A stretch of 64,000 nucleotides of DNA, from assembly GCA_946413585.1 (NCBI GenBank), contig CAMKLG010000011.1, forward strand, positions 1 to 64,000. The letters are read 5' to 3'. The first letter of the stretch is position 1. Every line of letters starts with the position of its first letter. This stretch comes from an uncultured Bacteroidales bacterium. Its GTDB lineage: Bacteria > Bacteroidota > Bacteroidia > Bacteroidales > WCHB1-69. A program made the position numbers and the translations under genes. This document shows, piece after piece, positions 1-7,341 of this stretch. Below the pieces are notes generated by a model, which was given only the letters and a program-made list of their open reading frames with translations, made no database searches and was not told the origin of the DNA.

Positions 1-195
1 GAGTTTCATGTCGTGGAATACGGCAAAACACAAGGGGATTTCAAAGTGGATTCGAGATACACCTTCGAAATCGGCGGTCGCAGCAAGGACTTTTCACAGA
101 TTGCTGGCATGAAGGACTCCTATGTTTTTGCCGACGACTGGGATATGCCCGACGGGGCTAAACTTCCGCTTTGGATGTTGGGATTCCTATATTAA
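1..195 (+). CDS. AAA+ ATPase, C-terminal fragment (cut by window edge)
   Basis: The reading frame is open from base 1 and ends at a TAA, so only the last 64 residues are present. The ORF track starts at an internal GTG at 13, which is not a real start. The tail (TFEIGG, SYVFADD, ending PLWMLGFLY) resembles the C-terminal end of Bacteroidales AAA+ ATPases of the DUF4143 type. In that family the ATPase and DNA-binding parts lie upstream, here outside the window. The family assignment comes from remembered tail similarity only, because no Walker motif is visible. Confidence 0.6.
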   Translation, partial: EFHVVEYGKTQGDFKVDSRYTFEIGGRSKDFSQIAGMKDSYVFADDWDMPDGAKLPLWMLGFLY

Positions 196-219
196 ACATT
201 TTACCCTTTCAAAAAAATG

Positions 220-227
220 TACTTTCG
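220..227 (+). promoter_or_regulatory. Probable -7 box TACTTTCG
   Basis: TACTTTCG is one mismatch from the Bacteroidota -7 consensus TAnnTTTG and lies 16 bases before the ATG at 244. It overlaps the alternative upstream ATG at 217, which argues for the later start. No clear -33 element is seen. Confidence 0.4.
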
Positions 228-234
228 CATTTTC

Positions 235-291
235 TCTGTTTTTATGAGCAATCCTCTTTTCAATATACGAAACGGCCTGTTCGTCATCACC
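235..291 (+). repeat. 57-bp sequence shared with 4581-4637 (copy A)
   Basis: This stretch spans the start codon and first 16 codons of the YiiX-like gene. It matches 49 of 57 bases of the start region of the flavin reductase-rubrerythrin gene at 4581-4637, with no gaps. The two proteins are otherwise unrelated. Confidence 0.75.
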
Positions 292-906
292 TTACTATTG
301 GTCATCAGCGTGCAAGCGCAGCAGCGCGACCGATTAGGGGAACTTGATGTGGTATGCCGCAACGAGAGCTACAGCTCCCTGCAAAGCGGGGATTTGATAT
401 TCCTGAGCAACAATCGCTCGGATATGGAGAAAGCCATCACGGCCAGCACGGGCGAATATTCGCACGTGGCACTGGTGGAACGCGACAGCGCTGACGACGT
501 GTGGGTCGTCGAAGCCTCGCCAAAGAAGGGTGTGCAGCGCATATCTTACGAACAATTTGAAAGAAATCACAACCTCGGATTCTTCCGAGGGAATCTCGAC
601 GTTTACCGTCTCTCTGTGCCTTTCGACACCGCTGCGGTCATCGCTCGCGCCAAAAGTCTCGTCGGAAAACCCTACGACGACGCTTTCCTGCCCGACAACG
701 ACGCTTACTACTGTTCAGAATTCATCCAGGTGGTCTTCGGTGGTATTTTCCCGTCGAAGCCGATGAATTGGCGCGATGCCGAAGGAAATTTGCCCGAATA
801 CTGGATCAAGCACTTCGAAGAACTTGGTGTGCCCGTTCCCGAAGGCGTTCCCGGCACCAATCCTACCGATATGAGCCGATCGCCGTTGCTGAAAATGTTG
901 AAATAA
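244..906 (+). CDS. YiiX/YebB-like permuted NlpC/P60 (papain-like) amidase, exported
   Basis: This is a predicted cysteine amidase or peptidase of the circularly permuted NlpC/P60 group, acting outside the cytoplasm. From the ATG at 244 it has 220 residues. The hydrophobic stretch GLFVITLLLVISVQAQ is a likely signal peptide. Family motifs are GDLIFL, SHVALVE (His about 74) and YYCSEFI (Cys about 157), so the catalytic pair is present. The ORF track starts at 217, but that ATG overlaps a promoter-like box, and similarity to the gene at 4590 begins at the 244 ATG. The first residues [16 protein letters not shown] copy the start of that flavin reductase, which is odd for an exported protein. The substrate is unknown; relatives may act on cell-wall peptides or lipid-linked amides. 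Confidence 0.75.
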   Translation: MSNPLFNIRNGLFVITLLLVISVQAQQRDRLGELDVVCRNESYSSLQSGDLIFLSNNRSDMEKAITASTGEYSHVALVERDSADDVWVVEASPKKGVQRISYEQFERNHNLGFFRGNLDVYRLSVPFDTAAVIARAKSLVGKPYDDAFLPDNDAYYCSEFIQVVFGGIFPSKPMNWRDAEGNLPEYWIKHFEELGVPVPEGVPGTNPTDMSRSPLLKMLK

Positions 907-1032
907 CAAATTGCCTGAAGAGACCCGTGTTGCGCACAAACAACATTTTTCTGAGAAAGTGTTGCCTGCGCACAACAATTCATTCATCTTGCAACCAAAA
1001 TAAAAGAGTCAATGATCGACCAAATTATGTCA

Positions 1033-1156
1033 AACTCAGGTGCGGAAACAGCATATTTTTATATAGTTTCCGCACCTGAGTTCATTCACTTTTCATGATG
1101 TGCATAAAACTCGTATGCGAAAACACATAAAAAAACAATGTTTCCGCACTTGAGTT
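1033..1156 (+). promoter_or_regulatory. Inverted repeat plus third half-site, operator-like, before AAA+ ATPase gene
   Basis: Two perfect 17-bp arms, AACTCAGGTGCGGAAAC (1033-1049) and its reverse complement (1066-1082), flank an AT-rich 16-base centre. A third copy of the right arm with one mismatch lies at 1140-1156, touching the -33 region of the promoter of the next gene. Three copies in this layout suggest binding sites for a regulator. The hairpin could also act as a terminator for the gene upstream, although no T-tract follows. Confidence 0.55.
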
Positions 1157-1181
1157 TGATATGATATTTTTTCTATTTTTG
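1156..1181 (+). promoter_or_regulatory. Promoter, -33 TTG and -7 TATTTTTG
   Basis: TATTTTTG at 1174-1181 fits the Bacteroidota -7 consensus. A TTG at 1156-1158 could serve as -33, although the spacing of about 15 bases is short. It lies 20 bases before the ATG at 1202. Confidence 0.5.
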
Positions 1182-1201
1182 CACCCGAAAAAGCAGTCGT
1201 T

Positions 1202-2635
1202 ATGGACAAGAACCTCTTTATCGGGCGTGAGTATGAAATCCGTCAGTTGGAAAAATACCGCAACTCCAAGGAATCGGAGTTCGTCATCGTCTATGGTCGC
1301 CGCCGCGTCGGGAAGACCTTCCTCGTCAAGGAGTTCTTCGACGACACGTACGATTTCAAGGTCACGGGACTTTACAAGAAACCCAAGAAGACGCAACTCA
1401 AGAACTTCTACCTCGCCCTGCAGGAATATGGCGCAGACGTGAAGAAGACGCCGGCGAACTGGTTGGAGGCTTTTGCCGAACTGAAGAAACTCCTGAAAAA
1501 CATTAACGAAGACAGGAAGAAAATCGTCTTTATCGACGAGCTTCCGTGGTTGGACACACGGCAGAGCGAGTTCTTGGCGGCATTCGAATCTTTCTGGAAC
1601 GGTTGGGGTGCCCAGCAGAACGACATCATGCTGGTGGTGTGCGGCTCCGCTACCACGTGGATCACCAAAAAAATCCTGTCCGACAAGGGTGGCTTGTTCA
1701 ACCGTGCCGCACGACGGCTCTACCTGAAACCGTTCACCCTCGAGGAAACAGAAAGGTATTTGGTCTCGCGGGGCATCCATTGGAACCGTTACGACATCGT
1801 GGAGTGCTACATGACGATGGGCGGCATCCCTTATTATCTGAAACTCCTCGACAACGAGCTCTCTTACCTCGCCAATATCGATGCTGTGTTCTTCAAGCCC
1901 AAAGGCCCGCTGTGGGATGAGTTCGACCACCTTTACGCGACCTTGTTCGGTACTTCGAAAGGATACCTGAAAATCATTGAAGCGTTGGCCACGAAGAAAT
2001 CGGGCCTCACCCGGAAAGAGATCGTCAACGAAACACATTTAGAAGACAACGGACTTCTCACGGAAATGCTGAAAAACATGTCGGACTGCCAGTTCGCAAG
2101 GACATACAGCACCTTTGGCTATAATGAGAAGAACGTGGTGTACCAGCTCTCAGACTATTTCACGCTGTTTTACCTTCGCTTTTTGAAAGGGAAGCAAAAT
2201 CCCGACGAACACTTTTGGAGCCACATTCTCGACAACCCGGCAAAAAGCAGCTGGGCGGGGCAGACCTTTGAGCAAGTATGCAAAGATCATATCAACCAAG
2301 TCAAAAAAGCCATCGGAATCAGCGCATTGTTGACGGACATTTCCACTTGGCAGGGTTCTTCGGAAAGCGGGAAGGCGCAGATTGACCTCATCATCGACCG
2401 TCGCGACCGTACGATCAACATTGGCGAAATCAAGTTCTCCGTGGATGAGTTTGCCATCGACAAGGATTATGAGGAGAGGCTCAGAAAGAAACTTCAGGTA
2501 TTCCGCGAAGCCACTCATACGCGCAAAGCCTTGCAGTTGGTCATGATCACCACTTACGGAGTCCGGCAGAACGCCCATAGCGGCATCGTGCAAACGCAGG
2601 TGAAGATGGACGACTTGTTTGTAAAAGAAGCCTGA
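1202..2635 (+). CDS. AAA+ ATPase with DUF234-type C-terminal nuclease-like domain (ArCR family)
   Basis: This cytoplasmic P-loop ATPase has 477 residues, about the usual family length. The Walker A motif GRRRVGKT is at residues 32-39 and a Walker B-like IVFIDELPW is near 105. The middle is helical. The C-terminal part (DLIIDRRDRTINIGEIKFS, about 400-420) is the DUF234 region, which resembles a PD-(D/E)XK nuclease fold with D, E and K in place. The biological role of this widespread family is not established. It is preceded by the inverted-repeat operator and its own promoter, and is followed 11 bases later by a small membrane-protein gene that may be co-transcribed. A related ATPase ends at 195. 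Confidence 0.85.
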   Translation: MDKNLFIGREYEIRQLEKYRNSKESEFVIVYGRRRVGKTFLVKEFFDDTYDFKVTGLYKKPKKTQLKNFYLALQEYGADVKKTPANWLEAFAELKKLLKNINEDRKKIVFIDELPWLDTRQSEFLAAFESFWNGWGAQQNDIMLVVCGSATTWITKKILSDKGGLFNRAARRLYLKPFTLEETERYLVSRGIHWNRYDIVECYMTMGGIPYYLKLLDNELSYLANIDAVFFKPKGPLWDEFDHLYATLFGTSKGYLKIIEALATKKSGLTRKEIVNETHLEDNGLLTEMLKNMSDCQFARTYSTFGYNEKNVVYQLSDYFTLFYLRFLKGKQNPDEHFWSHILDNPAKSSWAGQTFEQVCKDHINQVKKAIGISALLTDISTWQGSSESGKAQIDLIIDRRDRTINIGEIKFSVDEFAIDKDYEERLRKKLQVFREATHTRKALQLVMITTYGVRQNAHSGIVQTQVKMDDLFVKEA

Positions 2636-2646
2636 TTTCGGATATC

Positions 2647-3081
2647 ATGTTGACCGTCCGCCATATCCGCCACTGGTACGAGCCGAAGCTGCCGCACGCG
2701 GTCTTCATCAACGGTTTTTTCGCCGGGATGATGAAGGACCACGACCTGCGCATTGAAGCGCCGCCTGGGAAATACAGTCTTAAAGTGCAGTTCGGAGGCC
2801 CGTTGCGTTTTGGGGAAAGCGGCAAGAGCATCGACCTGTCGCTGTCATCCACCACACAGGTGGAGATTCCGCAAAACGGCGAGGTTCTCTGCACGTTCCA
2901 CGACCGCGAACGACTCTGGAACATCCTGTTCGACATCGACCTTGTCCTCTGGATTATTTCCTGGTTCGTCACGATGCCCCCGCTCTACAAAATCCTGTCC
3001 GATGTCTTCTTCGCGATTTGGATAGTGCGAATAGTGGTGATAAGGAAGCGGTATTATAAGATATGTTGTAAAAATCCCTAA
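2647..3081 (+). CDS. Hypothetical protein with C-terminal membrane segments
   Basis: I do not recognise this 144-residue protein. The first 90 residues look like a beta-rich domain (alternating strands around KYSLKVQFGG and TTQVEIPQNG). Two hydrophobic segments follow at about 97-112 and 117-134, then a basic tail. It starts 11 bases after the ATPase gene and ends 6 bases before the cupin gene, so the three probably form one transcript. The composition is normal for the region, so it is probably a real gene. Confidence 0.55.
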   Translation: MLTVRHIRHWYEPKLPHAVFINGFFAGMMKDHDLRIEAPPGKYSLKVQFGGPLRFGESGKSIDLSLSSTTQVEIPQNGEVLCTFHDRERLWNILFDIDLVLWIISWFVTMPPLYKILSDVFFAIWIVRIVVIRKRYYKICCKNP

Positions 3082-3087
3082 TAAATT

Positions 3088-3543
3088 ATGAACGCTACAG
3101 AATTTATTCAGAAACTTGGCCTTGAGCCCCATCCCGAGGGAGGCTATTACCGCCAGCTGTTCGGCAACGACGAAACAGGCGACAAAGCGGTTTCCACCAT
3201 CTATTACATGCTGACCGCCAACGACATGTCGGCGTTCCATCGACTGCACAACATGGTGGAAATCTGGTATTTCCACGCAGGCGAACCGCTCAACATCTAT
3301 GTGATTGATCCGGACGGGACGCTGAACGTCCATCAGCTTTCCGAACAAAACGAGATGCAGGTGCTCATCTATCCGGAGCAGTGGTTCGCCGCCGAGATCC
3401 CCTCCAAACGCGGTTTCTGTCTTGCCGGGTGCGCCGTCGGTCCTGCCTTCCGATTCGAAAACTTCGAGCTGGCCAAGAAGAATGAGTTGCTGAAACAGTA
3501 CCCTCAGCATAATGCGTTGATAGAACGAATGTGTAAAGAATAA
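3088..3543 (+). CDS. Cupin_5 (DUF985) family protein
   Basis: This 151-residue protein has the opening signature LGLEPHPEGGYYRQ and the closing GFCLAGCAVGPAFRFENFEL typical of the DUF985/cupin_5 family. It is a single-domain double-stranded beta-helix protein and is full length. Members are small soluble proteins that may act on sugars or nucleotide-sugars, but the reaction is not established. It lies in a tight run of plus-strand genes, 6 bases after the previous stop and 17 bases before the nitroreductase start. Confidence 0.85.
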   Translation: MNATEFIQKLGLEPHPEGGYYRQLFGNDETGDKAVSTIYYMLTANDMSAFHRLHNMVEIWYFHAGEPLNIYVIDPDGTLNVHQLSEQNEMQVLIYPEQWFAAEIPSKRGFCLAGCAVGPAFRFENFELAKKNELLKQYPQHNALIERMCKE

Positions 3544-3560
3544 CCATAAATAGACCCATT

Positions 3561-4253
3561 ATGACCTTACAAGAAGCCATCGTTGCCCGCCACAGCGTGC
3601 GGCAATACATTGAAAAGCCCATCGAGGCGGAGAAAGTACAGCAATTGCAAACCCTCATCGACGAGTGCAACCGCGAGGGTGGATTGCATATACAGTTAGT
3701 GACAGAGGAACCCAACGCCTTTGCCGGCGGGATGGCCAAGTACGGCAAGTTCCGCGGCGTGCGCAACTACATCGCCATGATCTGCAAGAAAGGCGACGAC
3801 GTGAAACTCGGCTACTACGGCGAGAAGGTGATCCTGTTGGCGCAAACGCTCGGGCTGAACACCTGCTGGGTGGGGCTCTCCTTCCGCAAACAGCCCGACC
3901 AGTACAAGGTGGACGACGGCGAGACGCTCGTCTGCGTGGTGTCGCTCGGTTACGGTGCCAACCAAGGGGTCCAGCACCCTCAGAAAAGGACTGTCGCCGA
4001 TGTGACGGACGACCGCCGCACTGCCGACCACGGCAAGCCTTTCCCTGCGTGGTTCGGGCGTGGCGTGGAGGCCGCGTTGTTGGCACCCACGGCCGTGAAC
4101 CAGCAGAAGTTCGTGTTTGTCCTGCACGATGACAACCGTGTGGAGGCCAAGGCGAAGTTCTCCCTCATAGGCTATGCCAAACTCGACCTCGGCATCGCCA
4201 AATGCCACTTCGAGATCGGCGCGGGCGGGGAAGGGAGTTTTGAGTGGGCGTAA
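3561..4253 (+). CDS. Nitroreductase family protein (TM1586-like)
   Basis: This 230-residue, probably FMN-dependent oxidoreductase has the N-terminal family signature LQEAIVARHSVRQYIEKPI, with the RHSVR motif that contacts the flavin phosphate. The centre (LAQTLGLNTCWVGLSFRK) and C-terminal half (EAALLAPTAVNQQKF) look like the TM1586 branch, in which the two halves of the protein resemble each other. The physiological substrate cannot be told from sequence. It is the last gene of a plus-strand run beginning at 1202. Confidence 0.8.
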   Translation: MTLQEAIVARHSVRQYIEKPIEAEKVQQLQTLIDECNREGGLHIQLVTEEPNAFAGGMAKYGKFRGVRNYIAMICKKGDDVKLGYYGEKVILLAQTLGLNTCWVGLSFRKQPDQYKVDDGETLVCVVSLGYGANQGVQHPQKRTVADVTDDRRTADHGKPFPAWFGRGVEAALLAPTAVNQQKFVFVLHDDNRVEAKAKFSLIGYAKLDLGIAKCHFEIGAGGEGSFEWA

Positions 4254-4290
4254 TTTTCACGATGCCTTTTTCTATCTGGAAATTATTCGG

Positions 4291-4531
4291 ATGAATGACA
4301 TAGCTAACACTAATGCGCTCATTGAATTTCTCTTTGAACCGATCCAGAGATGTGGTCGATGATTTCGTCGAAAGATTACAATCCGCAATTCAGTTTCACC
4401 CTTTCAGACGAGATGCTGACAAAGCCATTAAGCAAACAAAGCTATGTGAAAAACTAGTTGATACTGGGAGACATTGAACGCGATGTGGTGAGAAGATTCA
4501 TCATAGATTCGGAGACGGTATTACATAATTG
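4291..4531 (+). pseudogene. Possible frameshifted gene remnant
   Basis: The 336-base gap between the nitroreductase and the next gene holds three short open segments in successive frames: MNDIANTNALIEFLFEPIQ from 4291, VVDDFVERLQSAIQFHPFR from 4352, and GDIERDVVRRFIIDSETVLHN ending at 4531. Each has protein-like composition and ends where the next takes over, as expected for a decayed gene. I do not recognise the parent family. It may be chance. Confidence 0.3.
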
Positions 4532-4538
4532 AAGTGTC

Positions 4539-4567
4539 TTGATTTCATCAGGAAAATTGTATTTTTG
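4539..4567 (+). promoter_or_regulatory. Promoter, -33 TTG and -7 TATTTTTG
   Basis: TTG at 4539-4541 and TATTTTTG at 4560-4567 are separated by 18 bases, close to the Bacteroidota sigma-ABfr consensus. The ATG at 4590 lies 22 bases downstream. The ORF-track start at 4539 falls inside this promoter and is rejected. Confidence 0.65.
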
Positions 4568-4580
4568 CACTTTTAATAAT

Positions 4581-4637
4581 TCTGTTTTTATGAGTAACCC
4601 CCTTTTCAACATCCAGTACGGCCTGTTCGTCATCACC
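4581..4637 (+). repeat. 57-bp sequence shared with 235-291 (copy B)
   Basis: This is the second copy of the start-region repeat, 49/57 identical to copy A. It encodes [16 protein letters not shown], a normal N-terminus for the flavin reductase family, so copy B is probably the original. Confidence 0.75.
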
Positions 4638-5765
4638 ACATGTGACGGCGGCCGCGACAATGGCTGCATTAGCAATACCATCGCGCAGGTGGCCATGCAG
4701 CCCGATCGCATTTCCGTGGCTCTCAACAAGGGCAACCTGACCACCGAACTCATCCAGCATTCGCGCCGGTTTACCGCCTCCATCATCAGTGAGGCCGCCG
4801 ATTTCGAGTTGTTCAAGCACTTCGGCTTCCAGAGCGGTCGCGAAGTCGATAAGTTCGCCGACTTCAAGGACTGCCGCCGTGTCGCGAACGGCACATTAGC
4901 CGTCACCCGCGGCACCAACGCTTACATTTCCGTCGAGGTGGAGCAGGTCGTAGATCTCGGCTCTCACGTTCTCTTCATCGGGCCCGTCGCAGAAGCGGAA
5001 GTGCTCAACGAGGTGCCTTCCGCCACGTATAGCTACTACATGGAGCACATCAAGCCGAAGCCGCAACCTGTGGGGCAGACCGCCGAGGGCAAGACCATTT
5101 GGCGTTGCACCATCTGCGGTTACGAATATGTGGGCGAGGAGCTCCCTGAGGACTTCATCTGTCCCATCTGCAAGCATCCCGCCTCGGACTTCGAAAAAGT
5201 CGTTGCGGAAGCCCATGCGCCCGCAAATCCTGGCAAGTACGCCGGCACGCGCACGGAGAAGAACTTGGAGGCCGCTTTCGCCGGCGAGAGCATGGCCCGC
5301 AACAAATACACCTACTACGCCTCCGTGGCCCAGCGGAACGGCTACGAGCAGATTGCCGCCCTCTTCCTGAAAACCGCTGACAACGAGCGTGAGCACGCCA
5401 AGCTTTGGTTCAACCATCTGGGTGGAGTGGGCACGACCGCCGAGAACCTGCTGCACGCCGCCGAAGGCGAGAACTACGAGTGGACGGACATGTACGACAA
5501 GTTCGCCCGCGAGGCCGACGAGGAGGGATTCCACGAGCTGGCCGAGCAATTCCGGGCCGTCGCGGCCATCGAGAAGCACCACGAAGAGCGCTACCGCGCC
5601 CTGTTGCACAACGTGGAGGCCGCAGAGGTCTTCCGCAAGAGCGGTGTCAGCATCTGGGAGTGCCGCAACTGCGGTCACATCGTCATTGGCACCGAAGCCC
5701 CCAAGGTATGCCCCGTCTGCTTCTACTCCCAGGGCTGGTTCGAGATCAACGCGGAGAACTACTGA
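4590..5765 (+). CDS. Flavin reductase-rubredoxin-rubrerythrin-rubredoxin fusion protein
   Basis: This 391-residue cytoplasmic redox protein is probably for peroxide or oxygen detoxification. Four modules are visible: a flavin reductase-like FMN-binding domain (1-155); a rubredoxin-like zinc/iron knuckle with [10 protein letters not shown] and [11 protein letters not shown] (about 170-205); a rubrerythrin ferritin-like diiron domain with [13 protein letters not shown] and [10 protein letters not shown] plus a second EKHHEERY pair (about 225-350); and a C-terminal rubredoxin domain with CRNCGH and CPVC (about 358-391). Electrons could pass from NAD(P)H through FMN and the rubredoxin irons to the diiron site within one chain. 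The ATG at 4590 was chosen because the promoter overlaps the upstream ORF extension. Obligate anaerobes often carry such fusions. The exact order of electron transfer is inferred. Confidence 0.88.
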   Translation: MSNPLFNIQYGLFVITTCDGGRDNGCISNTIAQVAMQPDRISVALNKGNLTTELIQHSRRFTASIISEAADFELFKHFGFQSGREVDKFADFKDCRRVANGTLAVTRGTNAYISVEVEQVVDLGSHVLFIGPVAEAEVLNEVPSATYSYYMEHIKPKPQPVGQTAEGKTIWRCTICGYEYVGEELPEDFICPICKHPASDFEKVVAEAHAPANPGKYAGTRTEKNLEAAFAGESMARNKYTYYASVAQRNGYEQIAALFLKTADNEREHAKLWFNHLGGVGTTAENLLHAAEGENYEWTDMYDKFAREADEEGFHELAEQFRAVAAIEKHHEERYRALLHNVEAAEVFRKSGVSIWECRNCGHIVIGTEAPKVCPVCFYSQGWFEINAENY

Positions 5766-5894
5766 TACTGACCGCAAGCTAATCCCTTCCCACGAACATG
5801 CTGCAGGATGGTTTTATGACGCCATAAAATTTCTGCATCTGAGTTCATAACTGTTTCAAAGAAGTTGTGTTTTGCACTTTATATACGAAGAATT

Positions 5895-7103
5895 ATGAAA
5901 AAGCCATCCTTGACAGCTCAAATCGGCATCGCCCTTGTGCTGGCGGTGATTGTCGGTGTGTTGCTTCGACATCAGGTCGATTTTGTCAATACTTATATTA
6001 AGCCCTTCGGCATCATCTTCTTGAATTTGTTGAAATTCATTGTGGTGCCGTTAGTGCTTTTCTCCATCATGGCGGGCATCTTGTCGATGAATGACATTTC
6101 GAAGGTGGGGAAGTTAGGAGTCCGCGCACTGCTTTATTTCGTGGTGACGACTCTCTTCGCGGTGACTTTGGGACTATTGGTGCCAAGTTTAGTGAAAAAC
6201 ATACTTCCGGTCATCCGAATCAACGCTGACGCATCGGCAGGGACCGTCGAGACGCCACATTTTTCCGTGATGGAACAGATCGTGAATATGTTCCCGAACA
6301 ATATTCTTGAGCCCGTTAGTTCTATGGCGATGATGCAGGTTATAGTGATAGCTCTCTTTTTCGGTGTCGCGATGGTGCATATAGGCGAGAAGGGCGAGAT
6401 GGCACGGAAGGTGACCCTCAGCTTCAACGATGTGGTGGGCAAGATTTTGGAGTACATCATGGCGTTGGCACCCATCGGCGTGTTTTGTATGCTTACTCCC
6501 GTGGTGGTGGAAAATGGTCCGGCGGTGCTCGGCTCCTACGCGGCCTTGTTGGTATTGGCCTATTTCTGTTTTGCTGTGCATGCAGGTGTGGTCTATGCTT
6601 CCGCAGTCGGTCTTTTAGGCAGAATCAACCCGCTGAGATTCTTCAAGGGAATGCAGCCGGCCATGCTGTTCGCCTTCTCCAGCGACTCGTCGGTGGCTAC
6701 CTTGCCTTACACCATGCAATGCACTGAGAAATTGGGCGTGAACAAAGAAATTGGGCGTTTTGTGCTGTCATTGGGTGCAACGATCAACATGGATGGTGTC
6801 GCCATCTATTTGGGGGTGGCCTCCGTGTTCATGGCTGTCTGTTGTGGCATTGACCTTACCATGTCTCAGTACATGGCCATCGCATTTGCCTCCACGGTGG
6901 CTTCTGTCGGCACGCCGGGCATTCCAGGTGGCAGTTTGGCGTTGATGGCGATGGTGTTCGCCTCGGCCGGAATCCCCGTGGAGTGTGTGGCCGTGGCCGC
7001 GGGCATTGACCGCATCATCGACATGGGGCGCACCGTCATGTCAATCACTGGCGATGCCTCTTGCGCCGTTGTCATGCAGCGACAGATAGGGAAAAATAGA
7101 TAG
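5895..7103 (+). CDS. Dicarboxylate/amino acid:cation symporter (DAACS family)
   Basis: This 402-residue inner-membrane secondary transporter takes up dicarboxylates or acidic amino acids with sodium or protons. The family signature SLGATINMDGVAIYLGVA is present, as are the serine-rich hairpin FAFSSDSSVATLP and the C-terminal region VAAGIDRIIDMGRT with conserved Asp and Arg. Hydrophobic segments run through the whole chain, and the length is normal. The ORF track starts at a TTG (5865); the ATG at 5895 gives the usual MKKPSLTAQIGIALVLAV start. It has its own transcription unit. Which substrate it prefers cannot be told. Confidence 0.85.
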   Translation: MKKPSLTAQIGIALVLAVIVGVLLRHQVDFVNTYIKPFGIIFLNLLKFIVVPLVLFSIMAGILSMNDISKVGKLGVRALLYFVVTTLFAVTLGLLVPSLVKNILPVIRINADASAGTVETPHFSVMEQIVNMFPNNILEPVSSMAMMQVIVIALFFGVAMVHIGEKGEMARKVTLSFNDVVGKILEYIMALAPIGVFCMLTPVVVENGPAVLGSYAALLVLAYFCFAVHAGVVYASAVGLLGRINPLRFFKGMQPAMLFAFSSDSSVATLPYTMQCTEKLGVNKEIGRFVLSLGATINMDGVAIYLGVASVFMAVCCGIDLTMSQYMAIAFASTVASVGTPGIPGGSLALMAMVFASAGIPVECVAVAAGIDRIIDMGRTVMSITGDASCAVVMQRQIGKNR

Positions 7104-7138
7104 GTCTTCAGAGTGCCTTTTGTGTAACCAATTCAAGA

Positions 7139-7330
7139 ATGCGTATGCTGACCGTGTCGTGTACTTGGTATTATCCGCAGTTCTGCGCCCGCTATGACAG
7201 GGATCCCAAGCAGGCTGTTGCCACGCGCACGCGCATCTTCAAGAGTCTGCGTGACAACGGACAATACCTTGCGGGAGCCCACTGTTACGAGCATTTCATC
7301 AACCTTCGCGACCGTAACAAGGAACGTTGA
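7139..7330 (+). pseudogene. Fragment of an MBL-fold metallohydrolase
   Basis: This 63-residue ORF contains RYDRDPKQAVATRTRIFKSL and YLAGAHC, which fit the region of metallo-beta-lactamase-fold hydrolases just before the late metal-binding His (pattern D-x-D-P-x-x-A-x-x-T-R followed by GAH). The HxHxDH motif and everything before it are missing, and the end diverges soon after GAHC. It is probably the leftover of a deleted gene, lying between the symporter and the convergent helicase gene. Confidence 0.45.
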
Positions 7331-7341
7331 GACAGGCTCGT

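Noticed and set aside
1082-2038. 318-residue minus-strand ORF
   Set aside because: Lies opposite the AAA+ ATPase, which has complete Walker motifs; no motif in the antisense frame.
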